From the NCBI GenBank assembly GCA_030549335.1, contig CM060195.1, forward strand, positions 17,973,501-18,037,500: a DNA stretch of 64,000 nucleotides. Reading direction: 5' to 3'. The stretch's first letter is position 1. Every line of letters starts with the position of its first letter. The notes under the pieces were generated by a model. The model was not told the DNA's origin and searched no databases. It saw nothing but the letters and a program-made list of their open reading frames with translations. The position numbers and the translations under genes were made by a program. The stretch is from Pontederia crassipes. Taxonomy: Eukaryota > Streptophyta > Magnoliopsida > Commelinales > Pontederiaceae. Shown here one piece after another: positions 47,200 to 61,112 of the stretch.

Positions 47200-47736
47200 G
47201 TATTTATAATTTTTTTTCAATCATTGTATGAATATTTCATTAATTTTTTATATTATATAGTTCTTCTCTTGATATTCTCATTGTTAATTTGTGTATTAAA
47301 GTTTTAACATCATCTATAAATTTTAAAATATATGCATCATTAGTTGTTCATATATAAATTATATGTCAACTCTTTATATTCCATTATATTTTTTCCTCAT
47401 ATTATATACGTATATAACCATTCTTCCAATTTTTAATAATTTTTCAATTAATAATTTTATATCAATATTGGCGGAATGGAAGCATACAAAACAATAACAA
47501 CGAATTCCCTCCTTTTCCCTCCAATATTGTCAGCTACCTCAATGTTGGGTACTCCCATCGATGAGCCAAAGACCGAAAGGCCTTGACGGTAGTCTTCTTC
47601 AAGGAGGCAAACTTCGAAAGTGAGACATTGACATCATCAGATAGGCAAGCTACACCAAGGCCATGGAGGCAAAACTTACACCACTGGCCAATGAGGCGGA
47701 GGAGGCTTCGTCATCGCCATTGCACATGGTGATAGA
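47200..47736. other. AT-rich intron-like DNA and an unrecognised GC-rich fragment
   Basis: 47200-47470 is AT-rich, as expected for the next CDPK intron. 47480-47736 changes to balanced composition with an exon-like texture (e.g. VVFFKEANFESET and AKLTPLANEAEEASSS in different frames) and is interrupted by TR-GAG copy 3. Similar texture resumes at 52466-52700. I do not recognise the product. Confidence 0.35.
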
Positions 47737-48930
47737 CGTGTTGGAGCAAAGTCTTAATGCCATGCAAAATTATATTATGATGATGAAAATATCGAAAGAT
47801 TAAAGTTAAATACTGAAAGCGTTTAAAGAAAAAAAGACCGATTTATGCACTAAATGTTGATTAAATAATTGACTATGGTCTTATTAGATTCTGGATGAAT
47901 GATGAATATCAAAGTTGTAGAGAATCCTGTTATCTATCCATATAATTTAATATTATCTAATTTGGATAATTGTGTAAAATGTTATGCTCAAAATAGTGCA
48001 GGGCGGTCAACCTACCGATCGAGACTATACCGGTTGGAGATACCAGTCGACCAATCAATACATGAGCTGTCCAGTTCTACCGGTCGACATCGAAACTATA
48101 CCGGTCGATGTACCGATCGACGATGAGAATATACGGACCGATGGTTCGGTCGACCGATCAATTGTAGAAGCTGAAGAAATCGTGCAACGGTCACATAGAC
48201 CGATCGACCGATCTAGATGTGCTGTCGACTGGCCTCTGGGTCAAATGAACAATAACGACTACTTTTGAAGGAGAAAATTGTGAAACAAATTCTGGACAAA
48301 TTTTTCACACGCTGAAGCCTATAAGAGGAGTGTCAAAGACCGAAGCAAAAGCACCCATTCATGCATTGAAGAAAAACTTCAAGTTATCAAAAAAAAATCC
48401 TTTCCTTAAAATTATCATTTTAGTTTTTCTCTTCTTTCTCTCTTCTATCTTTGTGAGCTTCCCATTGTAAAAGAGAGAAACAATTGTTCAAAAAAATTGA
48501 GAGAGCTCCTATATAAAAGAGGTTTGATATCTCACCTCTTGAGCGAGAGAAAAGATTAGCTTCCTAGGATGAGGGGTTGTGCCTTGCCTCTCGAAGCGAA
48601 GAATAGGTGGTTGATGTAAAGGACTTTTCTTCCTTGCCCCATTTGAAACAAAGGAAGAGATTTAGTGGGATGTCAGCCTCAAGGTCGAAAAGTCAGAGCG
48701 GGGACATAGGTCAAGGTGTGGCCGAACCTCGTCAACAATCACCGTGTTCATCGTGTTTGAATTCTCTCTCTCCTTCCTATATTGTGCTTGTGATGAGATA
48801 TGAATTGCATTGATTTAAAAGGTTTAAAGAATCAAATTTTAGCTTCCGTGACATGTTTTGTGAAATTAATACTTTTTATTTTAAAACACCAATTCACCCT
48901 CCCCCTCTTGGCGCCCTTTGGAATCCAACA
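47737..48930 (+). repeat. 5' LTR of TR-GAG copy 3
   Basis: 1194 bp. Bases 48000-48240 hold a cluster of GGTCGACCGAT-like palindromes. A TATA-like CCTATAAGAGG lies at about 48320. Ends CCAACA next to the primer site. Confidence 0.87.
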
Positions 48931-49025
48931 ATTGATATCAGAGTGGGTTGCTCTTGTTTTAATTTTTAATCATCCTTTTCAAAGATTTAATCATCTTATT
49001 TTAAAAATTAACCATCTTTAGAGCC

Positions 49026-50509
49026 ATGCCATCAAGTGGATTCTATTTTTTCGAAGGACAATCAATTAGTTGTCCCCCAACTTTTTAATGCATCAATTTT
49101 TGCTTATTGAAAAATTAGGATTCAAGCATACATATGTTCCATTAACATTGACATGTGAGACATTGTTGAAAAATGTTATTACTTACATGAAAAATTACCT
49201 ACAGATTCTACCGAAAGAGAAATTTTTTTTACAAAACTTGATTGGAAAGCCAAAATAATTTTTTATTGTGCTTTGGATTCAAACGAATTTAATCGGATTT
49301 CTAGTTGTTGCTCATTGTTACTTATGAAGGAACAGATAAAGTTAAAGAATCTTGACTAAATATTTTAAATCATCAATATGATTCTTTCAAAATGCATGAT
49401 AATGAATCCATAAATGATGTGGTTGCATGATTTAACGATATTTTAAATGGCTTAGCCTCCTAGGGCGAGCCAAGAACTAACCCCCAAAAAGTGAAAAAGT
49501 TTCTTAAGTCTCTCTCCTCCAAATAGCATACGAAGAGGATCGTGATTGAAGAAAAAAATTTCAAAAAATTGGATTTTGATGATTTTATTGGTTCACCTCT
49601 AACTTATGAGATCTCAATCCAAAAAGATCAAGAAGAAAAAAAAAGCCCCCAAGAAGAAAACATTGGCATTGGAAGCAAACGAAATTGAAGAAGATTCAAG
49701 TGAAGAAAAAGTAGACGAAAAGAAACTTGCACGCAATACAAGAAAGCTTGAGAAATATCACAAGTTAGTAAAATCCGAAGAAAAGCATGAGAAGCCAACC
49801 AGAAGACCATACAAACACTACAAAGAAGAGAAATCTCAAAAAAGTAAAAAGAAAAAACATGAAGAGTCGAGCGAAACAAGTTACTCACCTATGCTTAATG
49901 GTTCACAAGATAATTTCTAACTCTTCAATCTCAAATAATGACTCATCAAGCTCTTCCGAAGAAAATCTTTCTTTAAATGTGAATAAAGAACTTTCCTCTC
50001 TTATAAAAAGGTATTTTTCACTTAAAGAGGAAAATGGAAAATTACTACATGAATTTGAAAAATTAAAAGAAGGAAAGGATACTTTTATGAAAAATGAAAA
50101 CCTGAAAAATGAAATTGATACTTTGGAAATTGCACATTCATGTGAAATTGTAAAACTAGCACGTTATTTAGAAAAAGTAAAACATGAAAATATTTTTTTT
50201 GTATATGATCTTAGAAAAATATAACAAAAAATGATATTTTTTTTTGAAAAAGTAAAACGGGAAAGGATAAGATTATTCCCATATAACGAAAAATAATTTT
50301 AGAAAATACTTTAGACATGAAAAATCTTATTGGAAATCTAATCATATAGAAATCAAATTTTAAATATTTTACATGTGGATTTTATGGTCATTACGCATAT
50401 CAATGCAAAATAAAAAAAATCACCACAACATGGCATGATTTGGGTTCCAAAAGGAATATTATCTAACAAAATAGGACCAAAAAAAGTTTGAATACCAAAG
50501 GTTAAATAA
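49026..50509 (+). pseudogene. Copia-type gag, heavily broken (TR-GAG copy 3)
   Basis: ATG at 49026 in the context GAGCCATGCC. Fragments of the UBN2 core (IRIQAYICSI-like, DWKAK, FYCALDS) alternate with stops and frameshifts to 49550. 49606-49920 gives the linker APKKKTLALEANEIEEDSSE and KKLARNTRKLEKYHKLVK; 49940-50224 gives a coiled coil (SSLIKRYFSLKEENGKLLHE, NEIDTLEIAHSCEIVKLARY). A degenerate knuckle FTCGFYGHYAYQC lies at about 50367-50405, then WVPKG and a stop at 50507-50509. At the position of the nonsense codon in copy 2 this copy has GAA. Confidence 0.8.
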
Positions 50510-51216
50510 TTAGTTTTCAGGTGTGCCTCACATGTAAAGCGAAAGACAAGTGGAATTGAAAATGTGAAGGCATGAAGGTTATGGTATCATTTATTTTTTT
50601 ATTTCACTCAAAATTTTCAAAATTACTATTTCTTTGAAAGAAAAGAGAAACATATAAAACAAAAAAAATATTGGTCATAGTGATAGTCAGCATGTAAATC
50701 TTCTACCTCTATTTTTGACATATCATTAATATCATTGTTGTATCAAAGTTTTAATATAATTTTGATTTTTAATACAATTTTATTAAGACTCGTGGCTTTC
50801 ATAACCTCTAGATCAATTTGATCTCATTTCACCATTATAAAATAGTCATAAATTTATGGAGAGTTATATTTTCATATTTTAAATCTTTATGATGTAATCT
50901 TTACATATTTATAACAAAAAGGGGGGAGAATAAATTTTAAAAAAAACAACTTGATTAAAGGGGGAAGTACATATGGTTTCTTATGTCCTTCATGTACAAG
51001 CTACTTTTTTATGAAACAAAAGGGAGAGAAATATAAGAGAAATATGATATGAATATAACTGTATATGAAGAGTACCTTACCGTTAGTACTTATGTGAATA
51101 TCTATCATTGTAAGGAAAGCTAAATTTTAGGGAAAGTAAAATTGATTTTATAAGATTTTACAACTTTTTGCAACTTATATATTTTTCGGTTTGTCTTCAT
51201 AAAAAAAGGGAGAGAT
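50510..51216 (+). other. Noncoding 3' tail and polypurine tract of TR-GAG copy 3
   Basis: AT-rich with G-tracts, homologous to 14370-14899. It runs directly from TTTACAACTTTTTGC into AACTTATATATTTTTC (about 51165-51190), showing that the 1.06 kb antisense segment of copy 2 is an insertion. Purine tract 51201-51215. Confidence 0.65.
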
Positions 51217-52465
51217 TGTTGGAGCAAAGCCGTAATGTCATATAAAATTATATTTTGATGATACAAACCTCGAAAGATTAAAGTTAAATGCTAAAAAAGT
51301 TTAAAGAAAAATAGACAACTTTATGCACTAAACTTTGATTAAATAATTGACTATGGTCTTATTAGATTCTAGATGAATGATGAATATCAAAATTATAGAG
51401 AATCTTGTTACCTATCCATAAAATTCAAGATTATCTAATTTGGATAACTGTACAAAAAGTTATATTCAAAATAGGTCAACTTGTCGATCGACACAATGAA
51501 AATTGGTCGAGACTATACCGGTCGACCGATTGGAGATACCGATCGACCGATCAATACATGAGCGGCCCAGTTCTATTGGTCGATGTCGAGACTATATCGG
51601 TCGATGTACTAGTCAACGTCGAGACTATCCGATCGATGTCGAGACTATATCGGTCGATGTACCGGTCGATCGATCAAGTGTAGAAGCTGAAGAAATCGCG
51701 CAACAATCATATAGATCAGTCAACCATTTTGGATGTGCAGTCGATCGTTCTAGATGTGTAGTCGACCGACCTCCGGGTCAAATGAATAGTAATGACTACT
51801 TTTGAAGGAGAAAATTATGGAACAAATTCTGGACAAATTTTTCACATGCTGAAGCCTATAAGAAGAGTGTCAAAGTCAGAAGCAAAGGCATACATTCATG
51901 CATTGAAGAAAAACTTTAAGTTATCAAAAGAAGATTCTTTTCTTGAAGTTATCATTTTAATTTTTCTCTTCTTTCTATCTTCTATTTTTGTGAGCTTTTC
52001 ATTTTAAAAGAGAGAAACAATTGTTCAGAAAAATTGAGAGAGCTCTTGTGTGAAAGATATTGAATATCTTACCTATTGAGTGAGAGAAAAGATTAACTTT
52101 GCAGGAGGAGAGGTTGCTGCCTCTCAAAGTGAAGAAAATGCAGTTGATGTAAAATGATTTTCTTCCTTGTCCCATTTTGGAGCAAAGGAAGAGATTTAGT
52201 GAAATCTTCGACAGTCTTAAGATCGAGAAGTTGGAATGGGGACGTAAAACAAGGTGTGGCTGAATCTCGTCAACAACTACCGTGTTCATTATGTTTGATT
52301 TCTCTCTCCATCTTTCCTTTCAATATTATGTTTGTGATGAAATTTCATTGATTTAAAATATTTAAATAATTAATTTTTAACTTCCATGACGTGTTTTGTG
52401 AAATTGATATTTTTTTATTTTAAACATCAATTCAAACCTTCCCTCTTGGAACCTTGGATCCAACA
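51217..52465 (+). repeat. 3' LTR of TR-GAG copy 3
   Basis: 1249 bp. The GTCGACC array at 51480-51790 is longer than in the 5' LTR (extra GTCGAGACTAT units around 51585-51650). Ends TTGGATCCAACA. Confidence 0.87.
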
Positions 52466-54480
<2,015 letters not shown>

Positions 54481-54860
54481 CCAATTACAACCACAACCAC
54501 ACATGGTAACCATTTCTTTGTTATGAATATTTGCTAGGCATGTGCATTGTTGAAATGGGCTATCAAAATGCAAATCCACATCTTGAAGTTGCTGGTCAGT
54601 CAATGGATTTATTAGCAAATAATTTGGAACATACTCCTATGCATATTTTCCTTAATTTTAAATATAGTTGATGTTGTAATTTAGTTTATTGAAGATGAAT
54701 AATTCGACTGGGAAAGGATTTTTCCCCAACGTCTAATATGTTTTTTTATCCTCTTCTACTAGGAAAGGATTTTTCCCCAATGAGATTTTCATTCACACCC
54801 TCACGTGGGGGGAGGGATTCCTCAGATGAAAAAAATATAAATAATATAAGTATTACCAAA
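54481..54860. repeat. Possible copia LTR remnant
   Basis: GGAAAGGATTTTTCCCCAA occurs twice (about 54712-54730 and 54762-54780), followed by TGAGATTTTC and CTCACGTGGGGGGAGG. Closely spaced GGGAAA..TTTTCCC words are common in the R-U5 part of some plant copia LTRs. No edges found. Confidence 0.3.
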
Positions 54861-56640
54861 AGTTATTTGAAATTATAGTATAAAAGTATGATGCATAGAA
54901 ATGAACTAAATCAATATCATTTAATGCTACACACACACATATATATATATTATATATATATACCAATATTAATATGAAGTGGGATTACACAAAGGATCTA
55001 AACATTTTTAACATTATCTGCATTATCATAAATGTCTAATAACCTCGATAGTCCGACTTAATATGTTTATTTCAAAATTATATTTTACACTTGTGAATAA
55101 CAAAAATATTTTTTTAGTTATTATGAAAATAATAATCAATCGCACAAAGCACGTTTGTGTTCTCTACTTGATAATTGATATGGAGCAATGAGCATTGATT
55201 GAGAAATATTAATTAATAAGTATTTATTGTTCAGACTATTGATAATTGAGAATTATTAATTGGCAAATTAATGTTTATATTGATAAATTATTATATTGAC
55301 AATTGTTTGTTTTATTGATTGCTAAATTAGCATTTTATCAAACTATCACATTTTTAATTGAGCATATTGATTATTTTTTAACTCTACGTACTAATTTTTT
55401 GTGTTCATGATTATTTTTATGCACTTGAATCCGTGCATAAAAGGAAGAACAATAAAGAATGATCCTGCATGAGAATGAGCTCAGTGGCAGGGACTGATGA
55501 TTAATACAAATGACATATGATTGAATATTTGATAGAATTGTTTAGTTTTATATATTGAAAATTAATGTACATTTTAAATATTGTTTTTAATATTATGAAT
55601 GTTAATTATTAAATTATTATTAAAAATATTTTGCATTTATTATTTTATTTTATAAAAAATTGATAACATTTTTGGAACAACTCTAAATGCATGTTTTGAT
55701 CACGTAAGTGTTGAGACGTTATGGTAGTTATATCTATAATTAACTTTTTTCTCAAATGTTAGACCTTATTGTTTTCTAATCGTATGTTCTATTATGTCTT
55801 ATTAAATAGTTAATATATGATGCGGAGATTTATGGATTATATTGTCACCACTATTTTGCATGCATGTAGTATTTATTTTATGATTATTTTCTCATGTAGA
55901 CATATGCATGGCACTAATTCAACGCATTTCAAATATTCTCCACATGAATTCGCAATATTACAAGTAAGAATCTCCGCTAGCCTAACAATTCACTTGGATA
56001 AATGCCCTTTTCTTTTGCAGGAGGCTGATGAGCCCAAGGAGATGAAGTAGAAGCGGTTGAACCCACTATTTTCTGCACTAAGGATTGGTAGATTGCTATC
56101 GGGCTAAGGAAGAGGCCAAATAACAAAATAGCAAACACCATCTATAATTTGGGGACCAACCAACTCCTTCATATCCTTAGTGCAAGAAAGCTTCCCAAGA
56201 GGCAAGAGGACCACAGGAAAAAGCTGTCGAGCTGCAGGTGGTGACAAGGGGACAGACAAAGAAGGAGAGAAGAAGAACCGACAGAAAATAGAGGTCGAGA
56301 GGCAGAGGAAAAGGAGGTGAATATAAAAAGGAGGAGAAGCTATAAGGGAAAGAGGAGGTTTTTCTAGAGAGAAAATTGGAGATGAGAGGAAGGAGAGAAT
56401 TGAGAGTCTAAAAATAATGCCTTTGGCAATTTGTAGAGAAGTGTGTATTCTCCACATGACTTGTAACTAACTGGCCCAGCTGAGGCCGAAAGGTGTTTAT
56501 GTGACTTGAATTCATGTTCTTTAGCTGCATTTTATTTTGTTATTTTTCATGATCAATACCGAGTGCTGAGCTTTCTTGTATTTTGATGATATCGGTCAAG
56601 TCCCTATTTTATTGTTTGATTCTCTATCTTTTGAATCTTT
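54861..56640. other. AT-rich spacer
   Basis: Contains (AC)n-(AT)n at 54928-54962. An intron-like pair GTAAG (55962) and TTTTGCAG (56012-56019) brackets short frames ending EADEPKEMK. 56180-56400 is purine-rich (GAGGAGAAG words). No gene recognised. Confidence 0.3.
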
Positions 56641-58010
56641 ACATGAATTTGAGTTCATGAACTATCTTCACCCTGCACCCCCGATCATAGGGACGTTATA
56701 GGCTCCATCGCGATCGAACATGGGGAAATCAAGCCTGGGAGAATTTTTCTGCCTTGCAACCCTGACCGTAGGGACGTTATAGGCTCCATCGCGACCGAAC
56801 GTGGAGAAATCAAGCCCAAGGCAAGCGGTGGTTCATGGAGTTAGTTTTCGTAGAATCATCAATGGAGCTCTTCATGGTGTGGTTTAGACGTCGTTCGCCC
56901 TTTTGATCCACGACCTGAAAATGTTATGCACACTTTGAATTTCTAGCAATAAACGATCGAATTGAATCAGAGATTTGGTATGACTTTAAACGGTTTTAAA
57001 GGATGTTCGCATATTTCTATTTCACCATTGCTGCGTTCAATTCTTTCTGAATTTTCTAGGAAGTTTGACCCGAAGCGGGATACCCTTCGATCCTCACTCA
57101 AGTCAGTGACTTAAGTAGGGTAGGCAAGAGATGAATTACTTATGAAGGACTTCCAGTAAATCCTAATTCGTATTTCCTTAATCGAATTTTCTTCCTTCTC
57201 CTTTAAAAGCGTCTAAGCCATCTCAAAGACAAGGATATCTTGAATTCTACCCGGGAGGGTGGTCCTTATTTTACTAAGGAAAGCATGAGCCGACCGTAGT
57301 CTCCTTGCCTTAGGCGTATTTCTATTGAATGGTCGATACTCAGTGGACACGGGACTTAAACGCAAATCCTAAGGAAAGCTCAATTCATACTTCGACGTTA
57401 ACATGCACTCTTTTTATGAACTCTTTTCATGCATGTAAACATAGGCTTTCCACCAAAACGAACATGTAGGCGCAGAGTTGAGAGTCTTTATTATCAAGAT
57501 CGACTAAACGCACACGTGAAAAGGGAATTCGGTTACTTCACTCATATCATATCAAACTAAAGTACATTGAATCCTATAGTAGAAACACCTCCCATAAGTC
57601 CTCAGCACGTGTTCTTGATTTATTGTCTCGCACTCTACTTTAATATTTGCATTTGCAATACTTATTCTCATACATTCTGAAAAATACAAAATAAAACATT
57701 TAGTCTCCTTTTATATTACATCACCATCCCTTTTCTCTCATTTTCAGCATTTACTTTTTCTTACCGAGTTTGCTCTGAAGGATTATTCAAAGATGTCGCA
57801 GACATCGCTTCCCTGTGGATCGAACCTCAAGCACTACAATGATGAATCGTATGCTTGCGGATCGCATTTCGATAGTGTACAGATATTATAAATTTTAATA
57901 CTTCATTCGTCATATTCCTCCGTATTCAAGGGTAACACGCTAGAGTATTGGGTAGATCTGTGTTATAGAGGTCTTTGTCTCCCCTTTCGTGCGATATCAT
58001 CTATATACAC
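56641..58010 (+). repeat. Gypsy LTR-like segment (Athila/Tat type)
   Basis: The segment GGGACGTTATAGGCTCCATC with its flanks is duplicated at 56690-56745 and 56772-56825. Near 57805-57865, CCCTGTGGATCGAACCTC ... GCACTACAATG ... TATGCTTGCGGATCG matches the common U5 motif of Athila/Tat LTRs (gtggat..gA.cc...ctact.c...gcaCTTGCgg), the same motif seen at 44325-44380. Clear LTR edges were not found. Confidence 0.4.
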
Positions 58011-58264
58011 ACTTTATACGAGTCAATATATATTGCATTATTTGCTAGACGCAAATTCAGATTTATTTTTCTGTATTATAAAGATGTTAAAAATAAAAAG
58101 AAACATTTAATTTTTTAATTTCAAAAATAAATATTTCGAATATTGTACAAATAATGTTGGACTAAGTTGACACATTTTATTCTTAAACTCGGGGCTGTTA
58201 CATAACATGCACATGCTCTATCAACATTAATATGTACAAAGTTTCCTAGTTTATAGTTTATAAA

Positions 58265-58300
58265 CTAGGGAACAAACTCGCACTCCGCGCAATTATAACT
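58265..58300 (-). mobile_element. Helitron-like 3' terminus
   Basis: Complement reads GCGCGGAGTGCG ... TTGTTCCCTAG followed by T: a GC-rich hairpin-like block about 10 bases before CTAG, as at helitron 3' ends. The body would extend rightwards. No other end was found. Confidence 0.3.
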
Positions 58301-58512
58301 TTTTAGAATACTTATCATTTGTAATAATAATACTTGTAATAAAAATGATAATGAAAGCCATAGTTTTGTATATATAATTGAGCGATGATAAAATAATCAA
58401 TTATTATTTTTGCAAAACATGTCATAAATTTTGATGGTTAAACTTGAGAACAAAAATATAAATATGAGTTAAAAAATAATTTATATTGTTATAGGTTGAG
58501 AAAAAATGAAAG

Positions 58513-58514
<2 letters not shown>

Positions 58515-58556
<42 letters not shown>
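58515..58556. repeat. (TAA)n microsatellite
   Basis: About 14 units of AAT/TAA. Confidence 0.95.
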
Positions 58557-58558
<2 letters not shown>

Positions 58559-58699
58559 TCAGAGTAAGTGATTTGAAATTGATTTATTTCCTTATGACGA
58601 GATAGATGTCCTATTTTTGGAGGATTAATTCAGAGTCTCAATCGGTCTGTAAAAAGGAGTGCCTATATAAACTCTCTATGGGTCCAAATAGAAATTTCT

Positions 58700-60497
58700 A
58701 TCTATAATAATAATAATATTTCTATCGCTCATAGGTCACGTAGGGGTCGGCGACACCATTGACTTGTTGGAGTGAATAGGGGTCGGATCTATGGTTTTGG
58801 GTCATCCGTTAGAAATACGGATATTGGTTATGGGCGAAAATCAATATCTGGTGTTATCAATGAAGACGTCCGATGATTATCTAATGACATGTGGGAGCAA
58901 TGATTAACGAAAGTTCAACAGAAGGACCGTGAAGAGGTCCGTCAAGAGGTGCGCTAAGAATTTGAAGCGCAACAACAAGTTTTTGAAGCGTGACAACGAA
59001 AAGAGATGAGGAGATTGATTCGTGGCTAACAACAAGATGATGATGATGAAGATGAAGAGGAACATTAGTTGTTGTGTTTCATTTTATTTGTATGACTGTT
59101 ATCATACTTGAATTAATAAAGTGGTACCTTTCTTTATTCGGATTGAAAACTAATGCACCCTTCGATGGATTGTTGCTTTTCATTTGAAAACCGATTGGAA
59201 ACTGAATTTGTATCTATTTCCATTTTCCAATTCTTTTTTTTTAGAAAACTACCATTTCCCATTATTCGAGCCGTATGAAATTTTCCCACGGCTCGCGTCG
59301 TGGGAAGTTCCCATGGCTGAAGCCGACTAACGGCTGAAGTCGTGAGAAAGTTTCCCACGGCTCCAGTCGTGGGAAATTCCATTTTCAGTTCCCGCGCGAC
59401 CTCTCCCTGTCGCTTCCATTCGGCAATCTCCCTCTCGCTTTCATCCGGCAATCTCTCTCTCGCTCGCTTCCATCTGGCACTTCCCCTCGCGTAGGCTCCG
59501 GCTCTAGCGCCGGATGCGCTTTCTTCCTCCGGCTTTGTTCCTCTATGGCGGCATGGCATTCTTCCTCCGGCTCTAGCTTTCTTCCTCCGGCAGCGGCTCC
59601 CTCTCACCCTCTCACTCTCGTCATCGGCAGGTCATCGGTCTGAACTGCCACCCGACGGGATGACCCGACTGCGGCTGTCGGATCTGACTGCGGGCGGCTG
59701 GTTCTGGCCTCCTGTGGCTAGATTTGGCCATCCGACTGTGGGCAGTCGGATCTGTCCGCTCGATGGTAGATCCGACTGCGGGCGGCCGATCCGACTGTGG
59801 GTGGAAGGATCTGGCCATCGACGGACTCATCTGGCCTCCCTCGGCCGAACGACGACCGATCTAGCCACCTTGTTGATCAGAGAAGACCAGCGGGCGTCTG
59901 CCCGCTGAGCGATCGGGCGTCCCCTCGCCGCGAAATCATGAATGGCCGGGCGCGCGGCCAGACGTTCCGGCCACATGCAAGATTTTGTTTTTAAAAAATT
60001 AAAATAATCATTCTGACGGCTCAAGCCGTGGAAAGGAAACTGCTTCCTGTGGCCTAAGCCGTCGGAATCTACCCACGGTTGGAGCCGTAGGAACATTTTC
60101 CTACTGCTACAATCGTGGGAAGCAATTCCCACGGCTCCAACCGTGGGAAGTAGTTCCCACGGCTACCACTGTGGGAACGTTCCCACGGCTCTAGTCGTGG
60201 GAACGCCTTTCCTGCGGCTAGTGTCGCGGGAATGTTCCCACAGCTTCAGCCGTGGGAACGCTTTTCTCGCGGCCTAAGTCGTGGGAACCGTCCCACGGTC
60301 GCAGCCATGAGAAGCATTTCCCACGGCTCTAGCCATGGAAGTTCCCACGGCTTGAACCGTGGGAAGACTTTTTGCGATGAGCATATTTCCGACGGTTGCC
60401 TCCCGATGGAATAACAGTTGGAAACTGATGTTTCCGACTATTTCTCCATATTTTTCCACGACTGTAACTATGGGAAAGAGTGATTTTTCTTGTAGTG
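58700..60497 (+). mobile_element. 3' half of a CACTA element (same family as 9934-11061)
   Basis: Contains the tail of a PF03004-type protein (58890-59070), then a subterminal region 59265-60400 dense with CCCACGGCTC/GAGCCGTGGG words, a GC-rich middle (59390-59960), and the terminus TTTTTCTTGTAGTG ending at 60497. The left half is missing. The shared array and terminus make it a likely source family for the small element in the chromovirus LTR. Confidence 0.65.
58880..59070 (+). pseudogene. C-terminal tail of PF03004-type CACTA protein
   Basis: In one frame with three stops: VQQKDREEVRQEVR, EFEAQQQVFEA, QRKEMRRLIRG, then QQDDDDEDEEEH and a stop at 59067. Long charged helix followed by an acidic end is the usual C-terminus of the family. 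Confidence 0.5.
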
Positions 60498-60770
60498 AAA
60501 GTAATCTGTCTTGTAATCATCTTCTATTTTTTTCATCTAATAAAACTCTGCGTCGCCTTAAATTTCTCAGGTTTTCTTGCGGTGCATAATTTCTCTCAGT
60601 TTCCGAAGGTTTCTCCATATTTTTCCATGACTGTAACTATGGGAAAGAGCAATTTTTCTTGTAGTAAAAGTAATCTGTCTTGTAATCCTCTTCTGTTTTT
60701 TTCATCTAATAAAACTCTACGTCGCCTTAAATTTCTCGAGTTTTCTTGTGGTGCATAATTTCTCTCGTGC
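60431..60770. repeat. 169-bp tandem duplication spanning a transposon end
   Basis: Units 60431-60599 and 60600 to about 60770. Each holds TTTCTCCATATTTTTCC, the CACTA terminus, and the flanking DNA (AAAGTAATCTGTCTTGTAAT ... GTGCATAATTTCTCTC). In the second unit the terminal G is A (TTGTAGTA). Confidence 0.9.
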
Positions 60771-61112
60771 AGAAATTCTAACAAATCCTTTAATGACAAA
60801 GGCCGGCGCGGGCAGTGATCTCGTAGGATGGCGTGGACAAGTTCCTAAGATAAGTTTGGGGGAGAGGAGGTAGTGATTGAGAGAGGCCACACAGAGGTGC
60901 TGAAGGACATGAGCTTGAGGAGATAGAAAGGGAGGAGCTTGTCGTGGCTAGGCGGGACGACAAAGAAGGATGAAAAGATGTAGTCAGAGGTGGAGCACTC
61001 CTAAACCACCAGGCTCTCCTTTAATGACGTTTTGTTTCAGAAATAGAATCGTCACTACAGAATCAAATTAAGGTACAAACGAAGTGATTCAATGTTTTGT
61101 TCTAAATTTTAC
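60771..61112. other. Spacer without recognised gene
   Basis: 60800-61010 is G-rich (GGGGGAGAGGAGG) without a usable open frame. The rest is AT-rich. Confidence 0.3.

Larger units (their letters stand above)
47737..52465 (+). mobile_element. TR-GAG copia-type retrotransposon, copy 3
   Basis: LTRs 47737-48930 and 51217-52465 (TGTTGGAGC...GGATCCAACA type), primer site ATTGATATCAGAGTGG at 48931, gag 49026-50509, family noncoding tail, polypurine tract 51201-51215. No pol on either strand. LTRs have visibly diverged and gag has many lesions, so this copy is older than copy 2. Flanking pentamers AGACG and CAACG agree at three of five bases, which is weak support for a decayed target duplication. 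Confidence 0.87.

Noticed and set aside
56104-56457. 117-codon minus-strand frame with a hydrophobic stretch
   Set aside because: Derived from purine-rich low-complexity sequence inside a likely LTR; the hydrophobic run reflects composition.
59134-59607. 157-codon minus-strand frame, Arg/Ala-rich
   Set aside because: It covers the GC-rich middle and palindrome words of the CACTA element; its composition is explained by those repeats.
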